From NCBI GenBank assembly GCA_028688175.1, contig JAQTYS010000105.1:1-9042 (forward strand): DNA of 9,042 nucleotides, given 5' to 3'. Both the position numbers and the translations under genes were made by a program. Below are positions 1 through 6,318 of this stretch, piece by piece (within the stretch, counting starts at the first letter, position 1; every line of letters starts with the position of its first letter). A model generated the notes under the pieces. The model was not told where the DNA came from and did not search any database. It saw nothing but the letters and a program-made list of their open reading frames with translations. The DNA is from Methanothrix sp. (GTDB lineage: Archaea; Halobacteriota; Methanosarcinia; Methanotrichales; Methanotrichaceae).

Positions 1-46
1 ATTCATATTCATAGCAATCCCCTACCATGCATCTTGAGATTGTCTC

Positions 47-799
47 CTATCCCGAAACCACACTGATTCTGAAGCTTTTCTTGTCCCCGAAAGGCATTGA
101 GCCCGAGACCGTGGCCAAGGCAGCTTCCAGATCCCAGAATCCGGCATTTCTGGGCTTGATGCTCATGATGAAGGTCACGTCACCGCTACCGGAAAGCTTC
201 CGACTCAGGCCTGAGTCCAAAATGCCGGACCTGTCTCGTATGGTTGCCTCCACTTTGGTTCCTGCCGCCAGGTTGGAGTAGACGGTGTGCACCTTTACCT
301 GACTCTCCTCACCTACTGCAATCGTATCAGGTGGAATGACGTATTCGATGCTGCTAATCTCCACAACCGGTTTATTCTCCGCGTTCTCAACGAGCAGAGT
401 GAAGGCTTTGCCGGCCAGAAGCTTGTCGCCCTTCCATATTTCCGCCTTGAGATGCCACTCGTTTATATACTCGGGCCATCCCGAGGGAATGGAATAGCTG
501 GCGGGCACCATAATCTCGGCGGGCGGGAACAGATAAGTGCCGCTGCCTGTGATTGTAGTCTCACCGCCACTCTGAAAGCGGGGTGGAAAATCGGCATAGG
601 CGAGGTGCAGGCTCAATGTCGATTCCGCCATGTTGGCGTAGTTGATGCCTACTACTATGGGCACACGCTCGCCCACGGTTAGGGTCTCAGGCGACGGCGG
701 ATACTGAAGGGAGTTGATCTTCACCTCTCCTCCAAAAGCCGGCACAACTGCGATTAGGATCAGGCTGAAGAGAATAATGCCAAAGCGTTTGTCTCTCAT
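47..799 (-). CDS. Secreted protein with two tandem Ig/CARDB-like repeats
   Basis: Predicted exported protein of 250 residues; function unknown. Residues 1-24 are a signal peptide: a short basic start (RDKR), a hydrophobic core (about 7-20) and a likely cleavage near AFG-GE. The rest is an internal duplication. Repeat 1 (about 25-139) and repeat 2 (about 145-250) share the pattern V-x-I-x-S-L/I-x-Y, then P-x-T-L/I-x-V-G-E, then Y-A/S-N, and later a SGSG turn (86-87 region and 203-206) before a closing beta-strand with F-x-x-x-V. Such beta-rich repeats suggest an Ig-like or CARDB-like extracellular fold. There is no C-terminal anchor, so the protein is probably released or bound to the surface layer. 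The ATG start is supported by a TATA element about 26 bp upstream, which implies a leaderless mRNA. The fold assignment is inferred from pattern only. Confidence 0.8.
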   Translation of the reverse strand: MRDKRFGIILFSLILIAVVPAFGGEVKINSLQYPPSPETLTVGERVPIVVGINYANMAESTLSLHLAYADFPPRFQSGGETTITGSGTYLFPPAEIMVPASYSIPSGWPEYINEWHLKAEIWKGDKLLAGKAFTLLVENAENKPVVEISSIEYVIPPDTIAVGEESQVKVHTVYSNLAAGTKVEATIRDRSGILDSGLSRKLSGSGDVTFIMSIKPRNAGFWDLEAALATVSGSMPFGDKKSFRISVVSG

Positions 800-820
800 G
801 ACTATATCAATTATTAAAAG

Positions 821-830
821 TTATAAATAA
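821..830 (-). promoter_or_regulatory. TATA box of the secreted-repeat protein gene
   Basis: On the minus strand this reads TTATTTATAA. It is centred about 26 bp before the ATG at 799, the usual archaeal TATA-to-start-site distance. Transcription should therefore begin at or next to the start codon, giving a leaderless transcript; no Shine-Dalgarno is seen in between. Confidence 0.55.
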
Positions 831-887
831 GCTTAAGCATCTGTCCCTGCTCATTGCTCATATTTGTCTTGCTAGATCACATCTGCC

Positions 888-1475
888 TCAGCACACGATT
901 TTTTCGAAACAATCCTTGCAGAGCACCTTTCCGCCAGCCGTTCTTCCCAGGATCTCCATAAAGCCCTCTTTGCACTCCTGGCATTTGAGTGATGGATAGA
1001 TCCTGGCCTTCTCGGGTGCAGGAATGTCTACATCCCTCACAGAGAGCAGGTCCTCGTCCTTGCCGTTTAAAATATCCTCGATGACCCTGGTCCTCAGCCT
1101 CTCAAATTCCTTCTTCTCTTCCGCGGAAAGGTTTCCCGTTGCCGCCTTCTGGCGCAGGGCATCCATCCCCTGGAAGACATCGCCCTTGAAGTAGATCCTC
1201 AGCGCCCTGTCATTATCGCGAGAGTAGAAGGTGAAGACCTGCTTGCCATTATCCACAAAGATCAGATTGCCTTTGCCGGCGGTACAGCCCAGGAGCGACT
1301 GCACTGCATCCACGCTGCAGGATTTGTTCTCGGCAATGCAGACCAGCTCTTCATCCTGGGAGCGAGGATAGTGCTCTTTGGCATACGTTGCTACCCTGTA
1401 GCCGATAGCAAGCCCTGGGCAGATGTGGCCATGAAACTTCGCCGCCTCTTTGAAATCGTCTTCCATAGTAATCAT
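888..1475 (-). CDS. FmdE-family protein with C-terminal zinc ribbon
   Basis: Member of the FmdE family, named for a protein that co-purifies with molybdenum formylmethanofuran dehydrogenase in methanogens; the exact role of these proteins is not established. With the ATG at 1475 the protein has 195 residues. The family signature FHGHICPGLAIGYR sits at residues 14-27, with His15, His17 and Cys19 as likely metal ligands. A second conserved block has a CSVDAVQ segment (Cys53) followed by a GCTAGKGN segment (Cys64). The C-terminus is a zinc ribbon: Cys165-x2-Cys168 and Cys186-x2-Cys189. No formylmethanofuran dehydrogenase subunits lie nearby, so a link to methanogenesis is by family only. The start is uncertain: TTG at 1478, ATG at 1475 and ATG at 1466 are all in frame and none has a clear ribosome binding site. 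The family assignment is confident; the substrate is not. Confidence 0.88.
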   Translation of the reverse strand: MITMEDDFKEAAKFHGHICPGLAIGYRVATYAKEHYPRSQDEELVCIAENKSCSVDAVQSLLGCTAGKGNLIFVDNGKQVFTFYSRDNDRALRIYFKGDVFQGMDALRQKAATGNLSAEEKKEFERLRTRVIEDILNGKDEDLLSVRDVDIPAPEKARIYPSLKCQECKEGFMEILGRTAGGKVLCKDCFEKIVC

Positions 1476-1601
1476 CAATAATTACTTCTGACGGATTGGA
1501 ATAAGTAATGAGCGGTCGGCCTTCAATGAGGGCGATATGGACAGATTGTATCTGTGCTCAGAACTGGGAGCAGAGCACGAGGTACACGAAAAGTCCACAA
1601 A

Positions 1602-1610
1602 AAATTTATA
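1602..1610 (+). promoter_or_regulatory. TATA box of the four-helix membrane protein gene
   Basis: The sequence AAATTTATA lies about 40 bp before the ATG at 1646, predicting a start site near 1630-1635 and a leader of 10-15 nt. This supports 1646 as the true start rather than the in-frame ATG at 1508, which lies upstream of the promoter. Confidence 0.45.
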
Positions 1611-1645
1611 CGATCAGAAGAATTCGCAAATTGGCATGTGATTCG

Positions 1646-2038
1646 ATGAATAAATATCTAAAGACTGGGCTCTTTGGTTTTATGATTTGGCTGATTCCTT
1701 TTGCAGTATCGGTTTTGATCTTCCCGTTGCGTGTGTCTCAGCGCCAGCTATTTGAGTCGATCATGCCCGTAATAATCGCTATCTGGACGGTGTTCTTCTC
1801 CATTTTCTATCTATCCCGGATAAAGAGCGATTTTTTAAAAGAAGGCATCTTCATTGGCATTGCCTGGCTCTTGATCAGCATAGTGCTGGATCTTATGATA
1901 TTCATTGCTGGCCCCTTAAAAATGCCTCTTTGGGATTATGCAACGGATATTGCAGTTATCTATCTCATGATCCCCACGATCACGACCGGGTTCGGCTATC
2001 TGATGGAGCAGCGTGCCCGAATAAATCAGATGGATTGA
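1646..2038 (+). CDS. Small four-helix membrane protein, function unknown
   Basis: Integral membrane protein of 130 residues with four hydrophobic segments, at about residues 7-26, 36-56, 67-88 and 98-117. The first loop is short (FPLRVSQRQ), the middle loop is charged (RIKSDFLKEG), and the tail is polar (EQRARINQMD). The reading frame stays open upstream to 1508, but that extra 46-residue stretch is basic and cysteine-bearing with no membrane character, and a TATA box lies inside it. I therefore start the protein at MNKYLKTGLF. The general layout resembles uncharacterised four-helix proteins I associate with many bacteria and archaea, but I cannot name a family with a known function. The 3' end overlaps the convergent cofC gene by 59 bp. 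No Shine-Dalgarno precedes the ATG. Confidence 0.72.
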   Translation: MNKYLKTGLFGFMIWLIPFAVSVLIFPLRVSQRQLFESIMPVIIAIWTVFFSIFYLSRIKSDFLKEGIFIGIAWLLISIVLDLMIFIAGPLKMPLWDYATDIAVIYLMIPTITTGFGYLMEQRARINQMD

Positions 2039-2684
2039 TTTTTCCAATTCTTCCGCTTCTCCCTTTTTCTGAAACGGAAAATCCCATCTTCTCTAAAAGC
2101 GCCCTCGCTTCGCCTCGCCCATGTAGCAGCACCTCGGCCAGATCCTCCGGGCAATCGATGTCAGATCCAGCCCGAAAAGACTCGAAGACGCAGACATCAA
2201 GGCCAGCTTGCTGGGCATAGTCCAGATGCTTGGGAAAGCTCAGACCCTGGTAGCAGGTGCGAAACTCGGGGGCTCTGATGAGAATCATGTTTGTCCCGCC
2301 CCCTCTTCCCGGACAGATTACCACATCACCCCGGCTGCCCAGAATACCTGCCACATCCTTTTGTGTCAAAAGAGCCAGATCGGCCATGACGATCAGAATT
2401 TCCGCCGGCCATCCTCGCGATGCCTCACTGGCGATTAATGCGTTCAGAGCATCGTTCAGATCCAGATTCGACTCCAGAATCTCTGCATCGTAGCCGACGT
2501 TTGCTGCCTCCAGCCCGGGTCTGGAAAGAATTATGACTTCGCCGAAGTCTGAGATGGTTCCCAGAACATCCCTGAGCATGGCAAAGGCCAGGAGCCTTCT
2601 CTCTGCCGGCTTAAGCACTGGTGCCAGCCTGCTCTTGGCATTGTCGAGCTTGAAAGGCACTATGATTCGAAGCGGTCTATGCAC
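1980..2684 (-). CDS. cofC: 2-phospho-L-lactate guanylyltransferase (CofC)
   Basis: Cytosolic nucleotidyltransferase of coenzyme F420 synthesis. It joins GTP and 2-phospho-L-lactate to make lactyl-2-diphospho-5'-guanosine, the donor used by CofD. The 234-residue protein shows the family pattern: VPFKLDNAKSRLAPVL at 9-24 (nucleotide binding), MADLALL at 100-106 in the usual acidic position, a glycine-rich GRGGGTN at 126-132, SFPKHLDYA at 149-157, and DIDCPEDL at 175-182 near the C-terminus. The start is GTG at 2684, 32 bp after the cofE stop; an upstream in-frame start is not available in the gap. The last about 30 residues (from roughly 205) are a polar, basic tail beyond the conserved core, and its final 20 codons overlap the convergent membrane-protein gene. 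It is the last gene of the operon and directly follows cofE, which acts at a later step of the same pathway. Confidence 0.93.
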   Translation of the reverse strand: MHRPLRIIVPFKLDNAKSRLAPVLKPAERRLLAFAMLRDVLGTISDFGEVIILSRPGLEAANVGYDAEILESNLDLNDALNALIASEASRGWPAEILIVMADLALLTQKDVAGILGSRGDVVICPGRGGGTNMILIRAPEFRTCYQGLSFPKHLDYAQQAGLDVCVFESFRAGSDIDCPEDLAEVLLHGRGEARALLEKMGFSVSEKGRSGRIGKINPSDLFGHAAPSDSRTRS

Positions 2685-2716
2685 GAGCGTGGCTATCCGC
2701 GGCAGCCGATAAAATC

Positions 2717-3472
2717 CTATCTCCTGAGGCGAGGCCTGATCACATCTTTCTCCTCGGCCATGAAGACAGAATCGCCGCCTGAGCGAGGATAATTCAACCC
2801 GCGAAAAACGATCGCAGGAGTCCCGTCTCCTGCCTCGCCCATGAGAAGATTGGCCATTGCTGCGATCTCGTCCACAATGGCCTCTACTGTGATCTCCAGG
2901 GCCTTGCCGTGCAGGTCGCAGATCCCCCTCCAGTCGCGCAGAGCGGCTATCCCTGCCCAGCCTATGGCCACGCCCGCCACGCCGGAGCGAAAGGGCCTGC
3001 CGCAGGTATCGGTGACGATTACAGCGCAGTCCTTTCCCAGGTTAGCGCGCAGCCGCTTTGCGCTCCTGCCCGGGTCTTCGGGCAGCAGCAGTATGCGCGC
3101 GTCTCCCACATTGGACTGATCGATGCCGGCGTTAACGCCCACATGACCAAAGCGAGTCTGCACCAGCAGAAAAGGGTGGTCGATCAGGACATCCACCGAT
3201 TCCTCCAGGACTGCCTGTACAAATCTGGGATCTTTGCCGATATTTTGGGCTATGGCAGCGGCCCTGTCGGTGGGATGATAGCTTTCCAAATCTCTGAATC
3301 GTCCCTCCGACTTGGCCACGATGGTGCTGGCCAGGCAGAGCACATCCCCATCTTGAAAATCAAAAAGAGATTTGACCAGTGAAGCTATGTCATCGCCTTG
3401 CTTGATGATAGGCAGGCCGCGAATGACATAGCCTTGCAATGATGGCACGGATGAAGCCACGTTTGCTGACAT
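2717..3472 (-). CDS. cofE: Coenzyme F420-0:L-glutamate ligase (CofE)
   Basis: GTP-dependent ligase that adds L-glutamate to F420-0, giving F420-1 and then F420-2, the form methanogens use as a hydride carrier. The 251-residue length fits the archaeal stand-alone enzyme, without the nitroreductase-like domain fused to actinobacterial FbiB. Family blocks seen: IVAKSEGR at 51-58, HVGVNAGIDQSNV at 110-122 (Asp118 as a likely metal ligand), VTDTCGRPFRSGVAGVAIG at 153-171 (Asp155 as another), and LLMGEAGDGTPAIVFRG at 209-225. The ATG start at 3472 lies 5 bp after the stop of the upstream 77-residue gene, and cofC follows 32 bp later. This is a typical tight operon arrangement, so the gene probably depends on promoters upstream of rpl10e or gatD. 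Confidence 0.96.
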   Translation of the reverse strand: MSANVASSVPSLQGYVIRGLPIIKQGDDIASLVKSLFDFQDGDVLCLASTIVAKSEGRFRDLESYHPTDRAAAIAQNIGKDPRFVQAVLEESVDVLIDHPFLLVQTRFGHVGVNAGIDQSNVGDARILLLPEDPGRSAKRLRANLGKDCAVIVTDTCGRPFRSGVAGVAIGWAGIAALRDWRGICDLHGKALEITVEAIVDEIAAMANLLMGEAGDGTPAIVFRGLNYPRSGGDSVFMAEEKDVIRPRLRR

Positions 3473-3477
3473 CTATT

Positions 3478-3711
3478 CTACTTTAACCGTGCCTCAAAAG
3501 GCATCTTTCCGAGGCGATAGAGCCTGGCCTGAACCAGGAGATCGAGAAGATAGGAGTAATTCTCGGCGACGATTGCCGCCCTCTCTTCGCTGATCTCTAT
3601 CCAGGGAAGACCGCCATATCCTAAGGCATATTCCATCCAGAAGGATGGCGGAGAGAACTCAAGCAGATACTTGTTCTCCTCATTAAATGTGAGGGTGATT
3701 CTCTCTTCCAT
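3478..3711 (-). CDS. Unknown 77-residue protein inside translation/F420 operon
   Basis: Function not recognised. The protein is small, soluble and rich in acidic and aromatic residues. Residues 1-20 look like a beta-strand pair (RITLTFNEENKYLLEFS), 21-40 are aromatic and glycine-rich (SFWMEYALGYGGLPWIEI), and 41-68 look helical (EERAAIVAENYSYLLDLLVQARLYRL). There are no cysteines, no membrane segment and no known catalytic motif. Its ATG follows the aif2b stop codon with no gap (TAG directly before ATG), and its stop lies 5 bp before cofE, so it is very likely translated from the same mRNA and coupled to aif2b. That placement, more than its sequence, argues that it is a real gene. A helper role in translation initiation or F420 synthesis would be a guess. 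Confidence 0.8.
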   Translation of the reverse strand: MEERITLTFNEENKYLLEFSPPSFWMEYALGYGGLPWIEISEERAAIVAENYSYLLDLLVQARLYRLGKMPFEARLK

Positions 3712-4341
3712 CTAAGGCACCTTGCCGGTTCGCTCCACAACCTCGGCGAAGGCCAGAGTTCCGCTGATCTTCTTAATCTTGGCCTTGACGATCTCGCCCT
3801 TGACGGCGCTGGGCACGAAGATGAGGTATTTATCCACTTTAGCTATGCCATCGCCCTTATTTCCCACGGACTCGATGCGTAGCTCATAAGTCTCTCCCTC
3901 TTCGATGAGATCCTTTTGTACGATTGTGGTAGCTTTTCTCTTTCTAACCGGTCGATGTGCACCACAAGCATCACACTTGAGTGTCAGAACACGATCGCTC
4001 TTGAGGAGGTGGGTATCGGGCAGCCTGCACTCTGTGCAGACTACATACTCCTCGAAATAGGACTCTATCTGGCGGGCGATGGCAGTCTCGCCGAACTTTC
4101 CCTGAAAGACGCCGCGCTGCCCTTCGATCTTGCCAGCTGTGCCCATCTCCTGGAGTAGATACTTCATGAGGTGCTCCGGTTCTCTATTTAGAGTGTCCGC
4201 GATGCTCCCGAAGTTCTCGAGGACGGTGGTCTTGCCTTCGTAAAAGACCTTGACGGAAGGTATGACGAACCGCTCCTTGGACTCCCGAGTGGCCGGCATC
4301 TTCTTCATGGCCCGATCTAGGCCCGCTAAATAATCATCCAT
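3712..4341 (-). CDS. Translation initiation factor aIF2 beta with C-terminal TRAM domain
   Basis: Beta subunit of the heterotrimeric aIF2 that carries Met-tRNAi to the small ribosomal subunit. The 209-residue protein has three parts. Residues 1-20 form the N-terminal helix that binds the gamma subunit. Residues about 25-95 form the alpha/beta core (VFYEGKTTVLENFGSIADTL, then a helical EHLMKYLLQEMGT stretch). Residues 99-135 form a zinc ribbon with Cys102-x2-Cys105 and Cys123-x2-Cys126. A TRAM domain follows at about 147-207 (GETYELRIESVGNKGDGIAK, then FVPSAVKGEIVKAKIKKI), an RNA-binding fold also found in RNA-modification enzymes. Many archaeal aIF2-beta proteins stop near residue 135-140; the TRAM extension is, to my knowledge, a feature of some methanogens. 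The ATG start has AAGGT a few bases upstream, 13 bp after the rpl10e stop. Confidence 0.95.
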   Translation of the reverse strand: MDDYLAGLDRAMKKMPATRESKERFVIPSVKVFYEGKTTVLENFGSIADTLNREPEHLMKYLLQEMGTAGKIEGQRGVFQGKFGETAIARQIESYFEEYVVCTECRLPDTHLLKSDRVLTLKCDACGAHRPVRKRKATTIVQKDLIEEGETYELRIESVGNKGDGIAKVDKYLIFVPSAVKGEIVKAKIKKISGTLAFAEVVERTGKVP

Positions 4342-4354
4342 CTAGATACCTTAA

Positions 4355-4870
4355 TTATTTTATCAGTTCTTGACCAGAATCTACAACGATCTGAATCGGT
4401 GTCGGCAATTTATGGCCTGCTCTCGTCAATGCTACCTTGGCATCGTTAAGATATGCAGGGGGTATTCCTATAGTAAAGAGCTTCTGGCCTGCTTCGACCC
4501 TGGCCGCAGTTCCCACAGCCTTGCCAAAAGCCATCCTCATGCCGCTGGATACACGGTCTGCTCCTGCGCCCGTTGCCTGCTTATTTTCCCGGATGACATG
4601 GTGGGGATAAGTGCGCAGCTTGAGGTGGAAGTTGGTTCTGCCTACCACTTTCATGAGGTAACGGTTAGCTGAAACTCTGGCCGCTTCCAGAGCGGTATGC
4701 CTGATCTGGCAGGGCTCCTTGACCACCAGAGTGAGCTGGATGGGAAAATCTTCAGTCAAATTTCCCATATCATAATGCACTACTTTGCTTCCAGGAACGC
4801 CGCCCATGTATTTTCTGCGTGTGTAGGGCCGTTCTCTCCTTCTATACATGCTTGCTGGCTTGCGTGTCAA
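4355..4870 (-). CDS. rpl10e: Large-subunit ribosomal protein L10e (uL16)
   Basis: Archaeal counterpart of bacterial L16, located near the peptidyl-transferase centre and the tRNA-binding region of the large subunit. The 171-residue protein starts with the conserved basic segment TRKPASMYR and the RRKYMGGVPGSKVVHYDMG block (18-36). It continues with the long conserved stretch HVIRENKQATGAGADRVSSG (residues 91-110) and the GMRMAFGKAVGTAARV segment. Length is normal for the family. The start codon is TTG at 4870, not ATG: a strong Shine-Dalgarno GGAGGA lies 8 nt upstream, and the residues that follow match the family N-terminus. The gene has its own TATA element (4919-4926), so it probably heads a transcript running through aif2b, the 77-residue gene, cofE and cofC. 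Confidence 0.97.
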   Translation of the reverse strand: MTRKPASMYRRRERPYTRRKYMGGVPGSKVVHYDMGNLTEDFPIQLTLVVKEPCQIRHTALEAARVSANRYLMKVVGRTNFHLKLRTYPHHVIRENKQATGAGADRVSSGMRMAFGKAVGTAARVEAGQKLFTIGIPPAYLNDAKVALTRAGHKLPTPIQIVVDSGQELIK

Positions 4871-4878
4871 AACAAAAT

Positions 4879-4884
4879 TCCTCC
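4879..4884 (-). promoter_or_regulatory. Shine-Dalgarno that fixes the TTG start of rpl10e
   Basis: GGAGGA on the minus strand, 8 nt before the TTG at 4870. It is the strongest ribosome binding site in the window and explains how a weak start codon can serve a highly expressed ribosomal protein gene. Confidence 0.8.
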
Positions 4885-4899
4885 AATAATCCTGAGATT

Positions 4900-4915
4900 G
4901 GTGCTACTATGCACC
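4900..4915. repeat. Perfect inverted repeat in the rpl10e promoter
   Basis: GGTGC, six bases (TACTAT), then GCACC. The repeat begins 4 bp downstream of the TATA element and ends near the predicted transcription start. It could be an operator that blocks polymerase, or a hairpin at the very 5' end of the mRNA. The arms are only 5 bp, so chance is possible. Confidence 0.4.
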
Positions 4916-4918
4916 TTG

Positions 4919-4926
4919 CTTATAAG
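4919..4926 (-). promoter_or_regulatory. TATA box of the rpl10e operon
   Basis: CTTATAAG, preceded on the minus strand by the A-rich CCAAACC, which could serve as the TFB element. It lies in the 77-bp gap between gatD and rpl10e and predicts a start site near 4895, giving a leader of about 25 nt that contains the Shine-Dalgarno. Confidence 0.6.
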
Positions 4927-4947
4927 GTTTGGCCTTGGATGCCGGGC

Positions 4948-6195
4948 TTATACCGTGATGGGTGTGGAGTGAGATATCTCCCCCGCAAGAGGCCTCTTCA
5001 TGAGTGTGCGGATCTCTTTCTGACTCTTTGCATTGGCGACTGTCCACATGAGCTTGACCAGGGCCATCTCGGGCAGCATATCCTCGCCCTCAATCGCACC
5101 CGCGTCCAGCATGTAGCGTCCCGTATCGTATACCCGATCGCATATTCTGCCTCGCAGGCATTGCGAGGTCACCACTACAGGTATATTCTCCTCTGTGGCC
5201 CTCTTAATGCCCTCTATCCAGTCGGATGCTACATGACCAAGGCCCGTGCCCTCCAGTACTATGCCGCGATAGCCCTTATCAATATAATAGTTCAAGATCT
5301 CCGGCGAAGATCCGGGTGTATATTTGACCAGAGCGCATTGGGACTCGAGCTTGTCCATAACCTCCAGTTCCACTTCGCCCCGTCGCCGGTAGGGCTGGAA
5401 GGTCTGGATCTTTCTGGTGAGGTAGTCCACCTTTCCAATGGGCGCCTGATTTATGCTCTGAAAGGCGTCCCGGCGGGAGCTATGCATCTTTCGCACCCTT
5501 GTGCCCCGGTGAATTGAGCAGTAGTCGTCGCTGGTTGTGCCGTGCATCACCACACAGACCTCAGCGATGTCGCTGATGGCGACAGTTGCCGCGCAGACGG
5601 CATTCATGGAGGCATCGCTGCTGGGCCGGTCGGAGCTCCTCTGCGAGCCGACTATGACTACGGGCACCGGTGTCTTCAGCATGAAGGAGAGTGCCGCCGC
5701 GGTATACATCATGGTATCCGTGCCGTGGGTTATGATCACGCCCTCTGCGCCTGCACGGATCTCTTCTGCCACAGATTGCGCGAGCTTTATCCAGTATTCG
5801 GCGCGCATGTTCTCGCTCAAGATCTGATAGATGACACGGGCGTGGTAGTTGGCGATCTCTTCCAGCTCCGGGATGGCGGATATGATCTCGCCGGCGGAGA
5901 ACTGGCTGGTGACGGCTCCCGTGCGATAATCGACCTTGCTGGCAATAGTCCCTCCGGTGGATAGAATCGAAACCTGGGGGAGCCCCTCTTTAGTCTGCAA
6001 AGGCCTGATATTGCCTTTTAGCTTATTTTCCTGGCTCTTTTGCAGGAGCTGTAGCTCACACTTTTCGGCACATAAACCTATATTATAGCCGTTGTCCAGC
6101 TTCATGACCAGGTATCCTTCGCGCCGGCAAGGCATGAGCACGCCCTCATAGCGTGTGTCGTTCCTCTTAACGGAGATTCTGTCTCCAAGTTCCAT
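4948..6195 (-). CDS. gatD: Glutamyl-tRNA(Gln) amidotransferase subunit D (GatD)
   Basis: Asparaginase-like subunit of the archaeal GatDE amidotransferase, which converts Glu-tRNA(Gln) to Gln-tRNA(Gln). GatD releases ammonia from glutamine or asparagine for GatE. The 415-residue protein has an N-terminal small barrel (about 1-70, starting MELGDRISVKRND) that is absent from plain asparaginases, then the two-domain amidohydrolase. The active-site set is complete: Thr83 in STGGTIAS, Thr159 and Asp160 in THGTDTM, and Lys236 in RVRKMHSS. Their spacing equals that of the catalytic Thr-Thr-Asp-Lys set I recall for Pyrococcus GatD. The ATG at 6195 has GGTGAG six bases upstream. A T-rich element near 6244-6252 is a possible promoter. 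gatE is not in the window, so the partner must be encoded elsewhere. The gene is divergent from rdgB and lies 77 bp before rpl10e. Confidence 0.97.
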   Translation of the reverse strand: MELGDRISVKRNDTRYEGVLMPCRREGYLVMKLDNGYNIGLCAEKCELQLLQKSQENKLKGNIRPLQTKEGLPQVSILSTGGTIASKVDYRTGAVTSQFSAGEIISAIPELEEIANYHARVIYQILSENMRAEYWIKLAQSVAEEIRAGAEGVIITHGTDTMMYTAAALSFMLKTPVPVVIVGSQRSSDRPSSDASMNAVCAATVAISDIAEVCVVMHGTTSDDYCSIHRGTRVRKMHSSRRDAFQSINQAPIGKVDYLTRKIQTFQPYRRRGEVELEVMDKLESQCALVKYTPGSSPEILNYYIDKGYRGIVLEGTGLGHVASDWIEGIKRATEENIPVVVTSQCLRGRICDRVYDTGRYMLDAGAIEGEDMLPEMALVKLMWTVANAKSQKEIRTLMKRPLAGEISHSTPITV

Positions 6196-6201
6196 TTTTA
6201 A

Positions 6202-6207
6202 CTCACC
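6202..6207 (-). promoter_or_regulatory. Shine-Dalgarno of gatD
   Basis: GGTGAG on the minus strand, six bases before the gatD ATG at 6195. It indicates a leadered transcript, unlike several other genes in this window. Confidence 0.6.
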
Positions 6208-6284
6208 AGGGTCTGCATTAACCCCTCTTATTCTATGCTAGGCATCTAAAAACGTTGCCCTTGGTGACTGGCAGGATAAAGAAG

Positions 6285-6291
6285 ATTAATA
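6285..6291 (+). promoter_or_regulatory. Possible TATA box of rdgB
   Basis: ATTAATA centred about 31 bp before the ATG at 6319, which would place the transcription start within about 5 nt of the start codon. It sits in the 123-bp divergent gap between gatD and rdgB. The match to the consensus is modest. Confidence 0.35.
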
Positions 6292-6318
6292 GGGGAGAAA
6301 GACGGCAAATATGGCGAT

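Noticed and set aside
1554..1578. Inverted repeat GTGCTC / GAGCAC upstream of the four-helix gene
   Set aside because: Six pairs with a 13-base loop, not placed relative to any promoter element; likely chance.
1508..1645. N-terminal extension of the four-helix membrane protein
   Set aside because: The TATA element at 1602-1610 lies inside it, and the 46 residues show no membrane or conserved character; the ATG at 1646 fits better.
4819..5517. Plus-strand open frame of 232 codons
   Set aside because: It lies antisense to gatD and rpl10e, which are certain, and its translation has no domain pattern. It is a by-product of codon use on the other strand, as are the plus-strand frames at 287-682, 2909-3382 and 5542-5964.
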